DNA of 64,000 bases from an uncultured Pelagibacteraceae bacterium (GCA_902523515.1 CABYZT010000006.1:18339-82338); one strand, 5' to 3'; shown: positions 1 to 9,212, counted from the first letter of the stretch. Program-made: numbers and translations. The notes: a model not told the origin generated them from the letters alone.

Positions 1-83
1 ATCATTTTAAAAGAATTTTTTTTAAAAATTTCTTTTGCCCAATCTTTTAAATCGTTATCGCTTACAATTTTTAAATTTTTCAT
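1..83 (-). CDS. Partial unrecognised CDS (N-terminus only)
   Basis: Only the first 27 codons are inside the window; the protein begins MKNLKIVSDNDLKDWAKEIF and the frame stays open to the left edge. Its ATG lies one base after the moaA stop codon on the same strand, so the two genes are probably cotranscribed. The visible Lys-rich N-terminus is not enough to name a family. A molybdenum-cofactor role is possible from the neighbour but nothing in the sequence shows it. Confidence 0.5.
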   Translation of the reverse strand, partial: MKNLKIVSDNDLKDWAKEIFKKNSFKM

Positions 84-84
84 A

Positions 85-1077
85 TTATCCACCAGTAGTT
101 GATAAATTTTTAGTTAAACCCGTTTCGCCTAATTCTAAATGATGAGTCTCTTTTTTGTAATTAAGTTGTTTTAATATTAGATCTTTAAGTTCATCTATTT
201 GATTATCTTTTTGCATTAAATGTCTAATGTTTATTCCTGTATTTCCAAACAAACATAATCTTAAATCCCCTTTGGCAGTTATTCTTAATCTATTACAACT
301 TTTACAAAAATCTTTGGAGTAGGGAGCTATCGCACCAAATTTACCTTTATATTCAGGATTCATATAATTTTTTGCAGGGCCCGAGTCTTTTCCAAAAGTT
401 TGTATTACCCAATTGTTTTTATTTAAATATTCAACAAATTTATTTGCTGATACATGATATTTCTTAAAATAATCAATATTATCTCCTGTTTGCATCAATT
501 CTATATACCTAAAATCAATTTTATTTTTCCTTATAAAATTAGCCCAATCTTGAAAATCTTTTTCAGAATCATTTACGCCTTTAAGAAGAACTGCGTTAAT
601 TTTTATATTTTTAAAGTTTAATTTTTGTAACTTTTTAATACCACTTAGAATTTCTTGCAATCTATCATGACCTGTTATTTGTTCAAAAATTTTAGGATTT
701 AAACTATCTATACTAATATTAATTCCATCTAGGCCACTATCATTTATTTGATCTGCAATTTTATCTAATCTATAGCCATTTGTTGTTATAACTGTTTTTT
801 TTATACCTGAATTTTTTTTAATAATTTTAATAATATCCAAAAAATCTTTTCTAACTGTAGGTTCTCCACCAGTTAATCTTATCTTAGAAACCCCAAGTTC
901 GGACAAAGCTTTGGCAAGCCTTCCAATTTCTTCTGTGTTTATAAAAGTTCTATTATCACTTTTGTCAGTCTTATAACCATCTGGTAAACAGTAGCCACAT
1001 TTAAAGTTGCATACGTCAGAGATTGATAATCTAATGTATGGAAATTTTCTCCCAAAACTATCTTTAAGAATATTCAT
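85..1077 (-). CDS. moaA: GTP 3',8-cyclase MoaA (molybdopterin biosynthesis)
   Basis: Radical-SAM enzyme for the first step of molybdenum cofactor synthesis, converting GTP to 3',8-cyclo-GTP in the cytoplasm. The N-terminal cluster motif is CNFKCGYC (Cys23, 27, 30), followed by the LTGGEP SAM-binding segment near residue 70. The C-terminal second cluster has Cys in CKSCNRLRI and a third Cys in LRLCLF, as in MoaA. The protein ends in the family-typical Gly-Gly tail. The length of 330 residues is normal. It is followed almost without a gap by the partial gene at the window edge. No other moa or moe genes are in the window. Confidence 0.96.
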   Translation of the reverse strand: MNILKDSFGRKFPYIRLSISDVCNFKCGYCLPDGYKTDKSDNRTFINTEEIGRLAKALSELGVSKIRLTGGEPTVRKDFLDIIKIIKKNSGIKKTVITTNGYRLDKIADQINDSGLDGINISIDSLNPKIFEQITGHDRLQEILSGIKKLQKLNFKNIKINAVLLKGVNDSEKDFQDWANFIRKNKIDFRYIELMQTGDNIDYFKKYHVSANKFVEYLNKNNWVIQTFGKDSGPAKNYMNPEYKGKFGAIAPYSKDFCKSCNRLRITAKGDLRLCLFGNTGINIRHLMQKDNQIDELKDLILKQLNYKKETHHLELGETGLTKNLSTTGG

Positions 1078-1120
1078 AAATATAAGTCATTATATTATAC
1101 TCTAATGTTAACAATAAGAA

Positions 1121-2134
1121 TTAAAACTTAATTTTTATTTGTTTTTTTAGTTTTAATGAGGTTGTTGCAGCATTAGCTATAATTAAAGCTCTTCTTCCAT
1201 CTTCAAAACTTGATATTGGCGACTTTTTTGTTCTTGAATAAAGAGCTAATTCGTCAAGTTGAAGTTTGTAAGCATCAACATATCTATCTATAAAAAAATT
1301 TAAAAGTAGTTTTCTTTGTGATGTATTATTTTTTGTAAAAATTTCTGTTTCATTTTTTCTTTTATTTCCAGATATTAACATTCCTTTTGAGCCAAACAAT
1401 TCAACTCTTTGATCATATCCAAAGCTACAGTGTCTTGAATTTGTAATTATACACTGCACGCCTTTTTTTGATTTTAAAAGACATGAGGCTAATTCATAAT
1501 CTTTAATTTTATCAAATCTTTTATCTGAAATATTACTAGCTGTAGTAAAAATATTTTCTATCTCATCTTTTTCTAAATAAAATCTTAGTAAGTCAAAATC
1601 ATGAATCATCATATCTTTAAATATACCTCCAGATACTTTTAGATAATTTAATGAGGGTGGCGCAGGATCTCTGCTAGTGATAATTATTTTTTCAAGTCTT
1701 CCAATCTTTCCTCTAATAAGTTCTTGTTTAATTGAATTATGTCCTGGATCATACCTTCTATTAAAACCTAATTGTATTTTAGGTTGATACTTTTTAATTT
1801 CTCTTAAACATTTATTAACTTTATCAATGTTTAAATCTAAAGGTTTTTCACAAAAAACTATTTTTTTGAATTTTACAGCTTCTTTTATAAATTTAATATG
1901 AGTAGAGGTACTAGATGCAATAAATATTAAATCTATATTTTTGTCTCTAAAAGCTTTTTCAGTATTATTAATATTAATTGTATCAAATTTTTTTGAAAAT
2001 TTTTTGGCTAACTCTTTATTGATATCAAAAGTATATCTTAAATAAAAACTTTTATGGTTAGTTAAGTTTTCAGCATGCATTTGACCTATTCTACCCAGAC
2101 CAAATAGTGCTACGTTTATTTGATTTTTACCCAT
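1121..2134 (-). CDS. iolG: Gfo/Idh/MocA oxidoreductase, probable inositol 2-dehydrogenase
   Basis: NAD(P)-dependent dehydrogenase of 337 residues, most like myo-inositol 2-dehydrogenase, which makes scyllo-inosose. The Rossmann motif GLGRIG is at residues 12-17, the EKP motif at 96-98, and DMMIHDFD supplies the conserved Asp and His of the IolG active site. The start ATG overlaps the end of the upstream Gfo/Idh/MocA gene by 19 bases, so the two form one minus-strand unit. The inosose dehydratase gene diverges next to them, supporting an inositol role. The family is broad, so another polyol or sugar substrate remains possible. Confidence 0.75.
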   Translation of the reverse strand: MGKNQINVALFGLGRIGQMHAENLTNHKSFYLRYTFDINKELAKKFSKKFDTININNTEKAFRDKNIDLIFIASSTSTHIKFIKEAVKFKKIVFCEKPLDLNIDKVNKCLREIKKYQPKIQLGFNRRYDPGHNSIKQELIRGKIGRLEKIIITSRDPAPPSLNYLKVSGGIFKDMMIHDFDLLRFYLEKDEIENIFTTASNISDKRFDKIKDYELASCLLKSKKGVQCIITNSRHCSFGYDQRVELFGSKGMLISGNKRKNETEIFTKNNTSQRKLLLNFFIDRYVDAYKLQLDELALYSRTKKSPISSFEDGRRALIIANAATTSLKLKKQIKIKF

Positions 2135-3264
2135 TTTTTACTTTTTGATGAAACCTTACATGCACTAATAAATTTTGCTGTCTCTAAACCCTCATCTTCA
2201 TTTGGATAAAAGTATCTTTTTTTTGTTTTGTTTTTCAAGGAGTCTGCAAACTCTTTATAAATATTTGCAAACGCATCAAGGTACCCCTCTGGATGACCAA
2301 ATTTTATTCTAGAGAATTGCTTTGAAAATTCTGAATTATGAAATCCTCTTTCTAATAATTTTACAGCACCTTTTTCAGGATTTAATTTAAGATAATTTGG
2401 ATCATTTTGAACCCACTCTAAACTACCTTTAGAACCAAATACTCTAATTCTTAAACCATAAACACCACCTTTGGCCATTACACTTGTCCAAAACATTCCT
2501 TTAGCACCATTGTTAAAATTGATCATAACCTGTGCATTATCATCCATTTTAATTTTTTTTGATATTTGCTTTATATCTGCAAAAACTTTTTGTCCTTTCA
2601 AGCCTGAAATGTAAGAGGCTAGATGGTACGCATGAGTTCCAATTTCATTTAAAACAGCAGATGCTCCAACTATTTTATTATCAATTTTCCATTTAAGTTT
2701 TCTTTTTGCATTTTTTGAATTAATTTTTGTTCCACCAGACCAATCTTGAATATATTCAACATTAATATACTCAACTTTACCAATTTTACCCTTTTCAACT
2801 AATTTTTTTGCTTCTCTCACCATTGGATAAGCAGAATAATTATGAGTTAGTGCATATTTTATTTTTTTATTTTTTTTAATTGCTTTGAAAAGTTTTTTTG
2901 CCTGATCTAAATTTCCTGCAAAAGGTTTATCAGAAATTATATTTATGTTTTTCGAAATAAACTTTTCAGCAATAATTTGATGACTTGATGGTGGTGTCAT
3001 TATAGCAACTACATTAATTCCATCTTTTCTCTTAGCTTCTTTGTCAGCCATATCTTTATAATTTGAGTAACATCTATCAGATGAAATCCCTATACTTTTT
3101 CCAAACTTAGTAGAAATTTTTACATTTCTTGAAAAAACTCCTGCTACTATTTCATATTGATTATCAAATCTAGATGAGATTCTATGAACATGACCTATCC
3201 ATGACCCAGGACCACCCCCAACAATTCCTAAACTTAATTTTTTAGTTTTATTTGATTTAAACAT
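2116..3264 (-). CDS. Gfo/Idh/MocA family oxidoreductase (inositol-locus type)
   Basis: NAD(P)-dependent dehydrogenase, 382 residues from the chosen start. The N-terminus has an extended nucleotide-binding loop, GIVGGGPGSWIGHVHR, which I associate with a Gfo/Idh/MocA subgroup found in inositol catabolic loci. DKP replaces the usual EKP, and NEIGTHAYHL carries the catalytic-region His. The track start at 3342 would add 26 residues and overlap the divergent iolE gene; I prefer the ATG at 3264 (MFKSNK), directly before the conserved fold. It is followed by the iolG-like gene with a 19-base overlap. The exact substrate cannot be told from sequence. Confidence 0.8.
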   Translation of the reverse strand: MFKSNKTKKLSLGIVGGGPGSWIGHVHRISSRFDNQYEIVAGVFSRNVKISTKFGKSIGISSDRCYSNYKDMADKEAKRKDGINVVAIMTPPSSHQIIAEKFISKNINIISDKPFAGNLDQAKKLFKAIKKNKKIKYALTHNYSAYPMVREAKKLVEKGKIGKVEYINVEYIQDWSGGTKINSKNAKRKLKWKIDNKIVGASAVLNEIGTHAYHLASYISGLKGQKVFADIKQISKKIKMDDNAQVMINFNNGAKGMFWTSVMAKGGVYGLRIRVFGSKGSLEWVQNDPNYLKLNPEKGAVKLLERGFHNSEFSKQFSRIKFGHPEGYLDAFANIYKEFADSLKNKTKKRYFYPNEDEGLETAKFISACKVSSKSKKWVKIK

Positions 3265-3292
3265 TGAATATATCTTAGCAAAAAAAATATTT

Positions 3293-4195
3293 ATGTCAGT
3301 AAAATTAGGAATAGCACCAATAGCATGGAGTAATGATGACATGCCAGAACTGGGTGGTGATACACCATTGGAACAATGCTTGTTAGAAGCAAGTCAGGCA
3401 GGATTTATAGGTATAGAGTCTGGCGGAAAGTTTCCAAAGAAATCAGAGGAATTAATTCCAAAATTAACTGAGTTTAAACTAAACCTTTGTTCTGGTTGGT
3501 ATGGTGCAAATTTAAGAAAAAATACAGTAGAAGAGGAAAAAAAAGTTATACAAGATCAATTGAAATTATTTAAAGATTGTAACGCACCTTGCATTGTTTT
3601 TGCAGAAGTTGCTGGATCAATTCAAGGAGATCCAGACAAAAAACTTTCGACTAGACCAAAAATGGATTTAGAAGAATCTAAAGATTACTATAAAAAAATT
3701 TCTGAGATGGGCAAATATTTACAAGATGAAGGCATGCCACTTGCTTACCATCATCACATGGGGACTGTTATAGAAACCGAAGAAGATACTATAAGATTGC
3801 TAGAGAATACTGATGATAGTGTAAAACTTACTTTAGACACTGGTCATATGCTTTTTGCTCAAGGTAACTCTCTTAAAATATTAAAAAATTTTAGTGATAG
3901 AGTTATTCATATGCATTGCAAAGATATTAGAAAAAATGTTTTAGATAAATCATTAAAAGAAGATTTAAGCTTTAGAGGTGCATTTTTAGAGGGTGCTTTT
4001 ACAGTACCTGGAGATGGCTGTATTGATTACAAACCTTTATTTGATGTGTTAAAAGAAAAAAATTATTCTGGTTGGCTAGTTGTTGAAGCAGAGCAAGACC
4101 CAGCAAAAGCAAATCCTTTTGAATATGCAAAGATTGGCTATAAATATTTAACTGAGACCTTAAATAAAAGTAATATTGAGATCTATAAAAATTAA
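3293..4195 (+). CDS. iolE: Inosose dehydratase IolE
   Basis: Predicted to dehydrate scyllo-inosose to the cyclohexane-dione intermediate of myo-inositol breakdown. The 300-residue protein has the xylose-isomerase-like TIM-barrel pattern and family-typical segments: GIAPIAWSNDDMPELGG at the N-terminus, YHHHMGT mid-protein, LTLDTGHM, HMHCKDIR and VVEAEQDP near the end, which carry likely metal ligands. It diverges from the two Gfo/Idh/MocA genes with only 28 bases between start codons. IolD, the next pathway enzyme, is encoded 8.5 kb downstream in the same orientation. Confidence 0.9.
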   Translation: MSVKLGIAPIAWSNDDMPELGGDTPLEQCLLEASQAGFIGIESGGKFPKKSEELIPKLTEFKLNLCSGWYGANLRKNTVEEEKKVIQDQLKLFKDCNAPCIVFAEVAGSIQGDPDKKLSTRPKMDLEESKDYYKKISEMGKYLQDEGMPLAYHHHMGTVIETEEDTIRLLENTDDSVKLTLDTGHMLFAQGNSLKILKNFSDRVIHMHCKDIRKNVLDKSLKEDLSFRGAFLEGAFTVPGDGCIDYKPLFDVLKEKNYSGWLVVEAEQDPAKANPFEYAKIGYKYLTETLNKSNIEIYKN

Positions 4196-4234
4196 CTATT
4201 TGAAAATATTAGGAAGTTTATTATTTTCGGATAT

Positions 4235-5200
4235 TTATAATTTTACAATTTTAGATTTTTCTAATTTTTCCTCAAAAAAATCAATAATGTTTTGAATTGT
4301 TTCTTTTCCCATTCTTGTCATACACTCATCAGTAAAAGCTGCAGTATGAGGACTTAAATAAACTTTTTCATTTTTAAGAAGTGGATTATTGTCATCAGGT
4401 GGTTCTTTTTTAAAAACATCAATACCAGCTCCAAAAATCAAATTTTCATTTAGTGCTTTATCAAGATCTTCTTCATGAATAATTCCACCTCTTGCTGCAT
4501 TAATAATTATGCAGTTTTTTTTCATTGTTTTTAATAAATCATAATTAATTAAATTTTCGGTTTTGTCTGTCAGAGGCATATGAAGCGAAATAACATCCAT
4601 AGTTTTTACTACCTCAGCTAGATCTTCTACTTTTTTTCCACCTAATTCCTCAATTTTATCCTTGTCTACAAATGGATCATAAACAAAAACATTCATTTCA
4701 AAGCCCAGACATCTTTTGATTAACGCTCTTCCTATTCTTCCAAAACCCATTATCAAAAAATTTTTTTTCCAAACTTCAATTGTTTTTGGTAATTTATTTC
4801 TTTCTTTAAAATTTCCCTCTCTTACTGTTTTATCAAATAAGTCTTTTCTTTTTGCAATATTTAACAAAACAAACATTACATGTTCTGCAACTGTAACAGC
4901 ATTAGCGTTAGCTGTTATTGTTATTTTTATATCTTTTTCTTTAGCTTTTTTTAAATCGATATTGTCATAACCAACACCATGTCTTGAAATAATTTTTAAT
5001 TTTTTTGCTTCCTCAAATGTTTCTCCAGGAAGTTTTGCAGTTCTTATAGATGCGCCATCACAATCTTTTAATTTTGATTTTAAATTTTCTAATGAAGTGT
5101 CATCAGTTACTTCAACATCAAAATTAGGATGATTATTAATTAATTCCATTCCTTTTTCATGGACTTTTTGGATAATTAATATCTTTTTTTTATTACTCAT
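4235..5200 (-). CDS. D-2-hydroxyacid dehydrogenase (phosphoglycerate-dehydrogenase-like)
   Basis: NAD-dependent dehydrogenase of the D-isomer-specific 2-hydroxyacid family, 321 residues from the start I prefer. The cofactor motif is GFGRIG in the middle, with catalytic-region segments NAARGGIIHEEDL (Arg) and LSPHTAAFTDE (His). There is no ACT domain, so it resembles short SerA-like or glyoxylate/hydroxypyruvate reductase-type enzymes. The track starts at 5227; the ATG at 5200 (MSNKKKILII) fits the start of the first beta strand better. It converges on iolE. Its context suggests a catabolic hydroxyacid step rather than serine synthesis, but this is inference. Confidence 0.82.
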   Translation of the reverse strand: MSNKKKILIIQKVHEKGMELINNHPNFDVEVTDDTSLENLKSKLKDCDGASIRTAKLPGETFEEAKKLKIISRHGVGYDNIDLKKAKEKDIKITITANANAVTVAEHVMFVLLNIAKRKDLFDKTVREGNFKERNKLPKTIEVWKKNFLIMGFGRIGRALIKRCLGFEMNVFVYDPFVDKDKIEELGGKKVEDLAEVVKTMDVISLHMPLTDKTENLINYDLLKTMKKNCIIINAARGGIIHEEDLDKALNENLIFGAGIDVFKKEPPDDNNPLLKNEKVYLSPHTAAFTDECMTRMGKETIQNIIDFFEEKLEKSKIVKL

Positions 5201-5291
5201 AATTGTATATAAGTTTTTAGAGAGCAATTTTAATACGAGAATTATTCTTTAAAGTAAATTAGTTTTTTGATTAAATTTATGTTTATTAATA

Positions 5292-6272
5292 TTAAACTAA
5301 ATTAGACAAGTCCCTTTTATTATTCTTGTACGTTGGCAGAGGATACTTAAATGCATGTTTTCCAATACGTCTTTCTTTAGCGTTCTCCCACAGAGATAAC
5401 CATTGTTTAAAATTTTGAACTTTAAGATTTTTTTTATTTTTACTTCTAACATAAAAGTTTGGAAGTGGTTCTCTTCCTGAAGGTTGTCCGGCAACATTAT
5501 ATCTTAAATCAGCACTAATTCTAAAATCATTTGATCTATTCGGTAATGAGCAGTGAATAGAATGCTTGTGCAATAATATTATATCACCCACATTTGCCTC
5601 TAAATAAATGTGTTCCATATCATCAAGCAATTCACTATTTTTTAATTCCACCTGTCCTCTATATCCTGATACGTGGTTTAATAATCCCATTTTATTAATT
5701 TTTTTTACTGTAATCATACATCCATTTTTTTTAGTAGTTTTGGTGAAAGGAATCCACACTGTAACCATGTCAGTTAATTTTTGTCCTTTAGAATTTAAAA
5801 CGGCAGCGTCTTGATGCCATGGTGTTCTACCACTTAAGCCGTCATGAATTGATCCTTTTGGTAATTTGTTTTCAGGTTGTTTGATTCTAGTATTTTGAAC
5901 AGGGTTAGACATTATTTCTTTACCTAAAATTTTTTCTACAACATCTAAAATTCTTTTATTTGTAATTAAATTCCACAATGATTGAGTAGCGAAATAATCA
6001 CTATCTCTTTTAACATGGTCTCTAGGTAATCTTGTATTAAAATATTGATCTAGATCATAAATATTAAGTTTTGATATATATGAATATTTTCTTTTAAAAT
6101 TTAGATTAAGAACTTTTTTAACCTCAGTTTTTTTTGCATACTTTTGAATGAGACAATCCATGACAAATTCCATATCATTAAGAACTGGTTTTAAGTCTCT
6201 TCTATAGTTAAGTATATTTTTAACAATTAAGTACCCATTCTCATATAATTTTTTTTGAAAAGTATTTGTCAT
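5292..6272 (-). CDS. Phytanoyl-CoA dioxygenase (PhyH) family protein
   Basis: Non-heme Fe(II)/2-oxoglutarate-type oxygenase of 326 residues. The iron-binding triad is visible as WHQDAAV (His-x-Asp) and a distal His in IHCSLPNRS, followed by RISADLRYN with the likely 2-oxoglutarate-binding Arg. The PhyH family hydroxylates diverse small molecules, and the substrate cannot be assigned here. It lies just after a second, different oxygenase gene on the same strand with a 31-base gap, so the pair is probably cotranscribed. No signal peptide is seen, so it should be cytoplasmic. Confidence 0.82.
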   Translation of the reverse strand: MTNTFQKKLYENGYLIVKNILNYRRDLKPVLNDMEFVMDCLIQKYAKKTEVKKVLNLNFKRKYSYISKLNIYDLDQYFNTRLPRDHVKRDSDYFATQSLWNLITNKRILDVVEKILGKEIMSNPVQNTRIKQPENKLPKGSIHDGLSGRTPWHQDAAVLNSKGQKLTDMVTVWIPFTKTTKKNGCMITVKKINKMGLLNHVSGYRGQVELKNSELLDDMEHIYLEANVGDIILLHKHSIHCSLPNRSNDFRISADLRYNVAGQPSGREPLPNFYVRSKNKKNLKVQNFKQWLSLWENAKERRIGKHAFKYPLPTYKNNKRDLSNLV

Positions 6273-6303
6273 TGTTAAAATTTATTTTATCATTGAAATA
6301 ATT

Positions 6304-7173
6304 TCAATGGTTTGGTGCTGTGGTTAAATAGTTCGCGTCATGAAAAGAGGTCAACATTCTTTTTTTGTTACTAACTATATGAGGATAATACGAGTTTCCT
6401 TTATAATTCCATATAACTGGTTTGTTTAAAGCATAACTTCCATAAATAAAAAAACGTTTTGGACAATTTTTCTCTATAAAGCGCTTTACTCCATGATAGG
6501 AATTTGGAGTAGATTGAAAAAAAACAACAGTTCCTTTTTTGGGTGTAAAAGACTTAACTATTTCTAGTTCGTTTATTTTTGGAAATCTTCTAAAACTCTT
6601 TCTTAAATTTTTTTTAGCCTTTTTCCTATAGATAGTTAGAGAGCCGCCATTTTTTTTTGGTATATCTGTTAGATAAATTAAGAAATTATATAACCTAGTT
6701 ATATCATCCCTATGAGGCCTTAATCTATATCCTCCTTTTGATACCGAAAAATCTATATCTAAATTTACTTTAGGATTAGTATAATTATTACCCAATATTT
6801 TTTTTAATTCATTAGAATTTAATTTTTTTTTAATAGTGAACTTTTTAGGATTAAAGGATTTTGGTTTATATAAATTAACCCAAGATCTATCTTTAAAATT
6901 TTTTGTAAAAAGATTTTCAATTTTTTTATAAAAAGTCTTGCTATTAAAAAGCTTAAAAAGTTTTGCAGAGTTAACTGAGTTTTTGATATATGAGTTAAAA
7001 TTTTTCGAACCTTTATTTATTCTACTTCTACCACCCATAATCATATCATCAAATGATTTAGAGTTACTGATTTCTTTAATTAATAAATTACAAATACTTT
7101 TAGAAACAACATTGTCACCAACTAAAACTGGAAAGTTACTTTTGATTTTTTTTAATTTATTTGTACTAAGCAT
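6304..7173 (-). CDS. 2-oxoglutarate/Fe(II)-dependent oxygenase, prolyl-4-hydroxylase-like
   Basis: Predicted 2OG-Fe(II) oxygenase of 289 residues. The iron-binding His and Asp are in LRPHRDD, the second His in NSYHGVKRF, followed by an Arg suited to the 2-oxoglutarate carboxylate; GSLTIYR and KKGTVVFFQS match the double-stranded beta-helix core. The N-terminal 130 residues are Lys/Asn-rich and less conserved-looking. Its ATG immediately follows the stop codon of the upstream PanE-like gene with no gap. Members of this fold hydroxylate proteins, sugars or lipids; nothing here decides which. Confidence 0.72.
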   Translation of the reverse strand: MLSTNKLKKIKSNFPVLVGDNVVSKSICNLLIKEISNSKSFDDMIMGGRSRINKGSKNFNSYIKNSVNSAKLFKLFNSKTFYKKIENLFTKNFKDRSWVNLYKPKSFNPKKFTIKKKLNSNELKKILGNNYTNPKVNLDIDFSVSKGGYRLRPHRDDITRLYNFLIYLTDIPKKNGGSLTIYRKKAKKNLRKSFRRFPKINELEIVKSFTPKKGTVVFFQSTPNSYHGVKRFIEKNCPKRFFIYGSYALNKPVIWNYKGNSYYPHIVSNKKRMLTSFHDANYLTTAPNH

Positions 7174-8118
7174 TTAGCTGTACATACCTTCTTTCACTTT
7201 AATCATTTTATACATAAGGTCATTTAATGGTGTCTTAACACCATGTTTTTTACCTATTTTTGAAACTGCACCACTAATAAAGTCTATTTCAGTTTTTCTC
7301 TTGTATTGAACGTCAAAAGCCATTGATGACTTGTTAGTTTGCATTGAATCTACAATTTTATTAAACATAAATAAGCATTCATCTTCAGAAACATTTACAC
7401 CATCAGCAAGTGCAACGTCTCTAGTTTCTAAAATTATTTCTTTACCTAAACCACGAGATACTTCATTTGCTTTGTTGTTTATATACAAGTCCGTATGATG
7501 AAGATCAAAAATTGCAGACAAAGGTCCAATTGCTGTTAGAGCAAAAAGCTTCATCCATTTTCTTTTTTTTACATCTTCAGCCGCAATCATTTCCAAATTA
7601 TGTGCAGTAAAAGTGTCAGCTATTTCTGTAATTCTTTCTGTTATTCCTCCTTCATATTCACCAATCCAAGATGGTAACGAACCATGATTCATTATATGAC
7701 CTGGTCCTAAAATATTTGAAGCTTGAGTAGTTGTCCCACCAATTACTTTTTCATTACCCACAATACTCTGAATAATTGCTTCATGACCAATACCATTTTG
7801 AAAAGACATAAAGACTGTTTTTTCACCAATAATATTTTTAATACTATTTAGAGCTGGTTCTAATGCAGTTGCTTTACACATAACTATTACAGCATCTATT
7901 TTATCTAACGAAGATGGATCTGAAGTGGCTTTAACTTTTATTACTCGATCTCCGCCATGTCCATCCATCTTTAAACCATCTTTATTAATTGCATCAACAT
8001 GCTCTTTCCAAACATCAATTAAAATTACATTTAATCCTTTTTCTGCAAGCAAACCACCAAACAAGCAGCCCATCGCTCCTGCACCAAGGACAGCTACTTT
8101 CAAATCTTTGTTAATCAT
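7174..8118 (-). CDS. 2-dehydropantoate 2-reductase (ApbA/PanE) family protein
   Basis: NAD(P)H-dependent ketopantoate-reductase-family protein, 314 residues. The N-terminal dinucleotide motif is GAGAMGCLFG, followed by MCKAT and MSFQNGIGHE; the family-typical mid-region Lys occurs in KKRKWMKLF. In biosynthesis PanE reduces ketopantoate to pantoate, but PanE-like enzymes also act in catabolic gene clusters on other 2-oxo acids. A PanB-like gene lies 1.5 kb away on the opposite strand. The end abuts the oxygenase gene. The role in pantothenate synthesis is possible but not shown. Confidence 0.8.
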   Translation of the reverse strand: MINKDLKVAVLGAGAMGCLFGGLLAEKGLNVILIDVWKEHVDAINKDGLKMDGHGGDRVIKVKATSDPSSLDKIDAVIVMCKATALEPALNSIKNIIGEKTVFMSFQNGIGHEAIIQSIVGNEKVIGGTTTQASNILGPGHIMNHGSLPSWIGEYEGGITERITEIADTFTAHNLEMIAAEDVKKRKWMKLFALTAIGPLSAIFDLHHTDLYINNKANEVSRGLGKEIILETRDVALADGVNVSEDECLFMFNKIVDSMQTNKSSMAFDVQYKRKTEIDFISGAVSKIGKKHGVKTPLNDLMYKMIKVKEGMYS

Positions 8119-8142
8119 CGTTACCTTATTTAAAATTATTTA

Positions 8143-8174
8143 TGTATAGAAATTATATATATTATCTATAGACA
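8143..8174. promoter_or_regulatory. Imperfect inverted repeat in a divergent promoter region (possible operator)
   Basis: Between the divergent PanE-like and DUF1907 genes, TGTATAGA and TCTATAGACA form an imperfect inverted repeat separated by 14 AT-only bases. A MarR-type regulator is encoded about 1 kb downstream, so an operator is plausible. A similar ATAGAA-TTATATATA-CTATA string occurs in the divergent gap before iolD. The region is extremely AT-rich, so chance is a serious alternative. Confidence 0.3.
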
Positions 8175-8206
8175 ATATGCAAAATAAATTATAGCTTATT
8201 ATCATC

Positions 8207-9184
8207 ATGCAATTAAAAATAGAAAAAGGAACTTTTAAAAATTATCTACTAGAAGATATTTCAGATGCGTTAAGAAAAGGGTTGTCTGAAAATTTCAAAA
8301 ACGTTGAGGTAGAGGTAGTAGATTGCCCAAATCTAAGAGATTGGGATTGTCCATCAGAAGGAATTAGTGGAAATCAAAAAATAATAGATGTTGGCGGAGA
8401 GCCTTATATGCATGATCCAAAATTTATTGGTGCAGAGTTTGACTATAAGGAAATATCCAAAATGATTGATTCTGAAAAATCTTATGCTTTAGGAGCTGGA
8501 TCAGGTGCAATGTCATGTTTAGATGGTCATTGTGGAGAATTAGTTATTAATGAAAATTTGATAACTGATGAGTCTAAATCAATAATAGCAAGAGTGAGTC
8601 CAGACAAAAAATGTATTGTTGAAAAGTATTCTGCAAAAAAACACGGCGGACTTGGAAACATTTATTATACAGACGGCAAAAAAGGAAAAGTAATCAAAAT
8701 TAAAATTAAAGGTAGAAATGGAGAACAAGGTTCTTTGCCTCAAGCAATGAGGTCTTCTTTATCAAAAAATTTAAAAATTAAAGATAATGAACATTTGTCT
8801 CTTGCTGGCGTATTTAGAGTATTAAATGGAAAAATAAGATCGCATGTGCAACCTGATTATAAAGATATCAAACACGAGTATTATGATCCAAAACAAATGA
8901 AATGTGTGAAAGATTTTCTTCAATTTTATGAACCGGTTGGACCAAAATTACAATGTTATTCTATTCTTTGGACTGGTGATCCTACTGGAGGAGAATTAAA
9001 TCTAAGAGAGTCTGGTGAGCATACACACTTTCATTCTTATGAGCACGATAAAGATGCTGGTCATTATCATTTTGATGTATCACCTGAAGAAATAGAATAT
9101 GAAGGTTATTTTAATACCGCAACAGAAGTACATAGAGTTAATAACATTTATAAAGACCTATTAAGTAAAAATAGTATTGAATAG
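8207..9184 (+). CDS. DUF1907 domain protein (C11orf54-like putative zinc hydrolase)
   Basis: A 325-residue protein that spans the whole DUF1907 family length. The Gly-rich segment SYALGAGSGAMSCLDGHCGEL near residue 95 and the C-terminal HTHFH...HYHFD cluster (His272, 274, 276, 286, 288) match my recollection of human C11orf54, a zinc protein with reported ester-hydrolase activity whose metal is bound by a His cluster. No signal peptide is seen. It is the first gene of a plus-strand run with the MarR-type regulator (28-base gap) and the PanB-like gene. The physiological substrate in bacteria is not known to me. Confidence 0.82.
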   Translation: MQLKIEKGTFKNYLLEDISDALRKGLSENFKNVEVEVVDCPNLRDWDCPSEGISGNQKIIDVGGEPYMHDPKFIGAEFDYKEISKMIDSEKSYALGAGSGAMSCLDGHCGELVINENLITDESKSIIARVSPDKKCIVEKYSAKKHGGLGNIYYTDGKKGKVIKIKIKGRNGEQGSLPQAMRSSLSKNLKIKDNEHLSLAGVFRVLNGKIRSHVQPDYKDIKHEYYDPKQMKCVKDFLQFYEPVGPKLQCYSILWTGDPTGGELNLRESGEHTHFHSYEHDKDAGHYHFDVSPEEIEYEGYFNTATEVHRVNNIYKDLLSKNSIE

Positions 9185-9212
9185 AAAACTCAATGAGTTT
9201 AAATTTATTTAA

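Noticed and set aside
3265-3342. N-terminal extension of the Gfo/Idh/MocA protein in the ORF track
   Set aside because: It would overlap the iolE start on the other strand, and the conserved fold begins right after the internal ATG at 3264.
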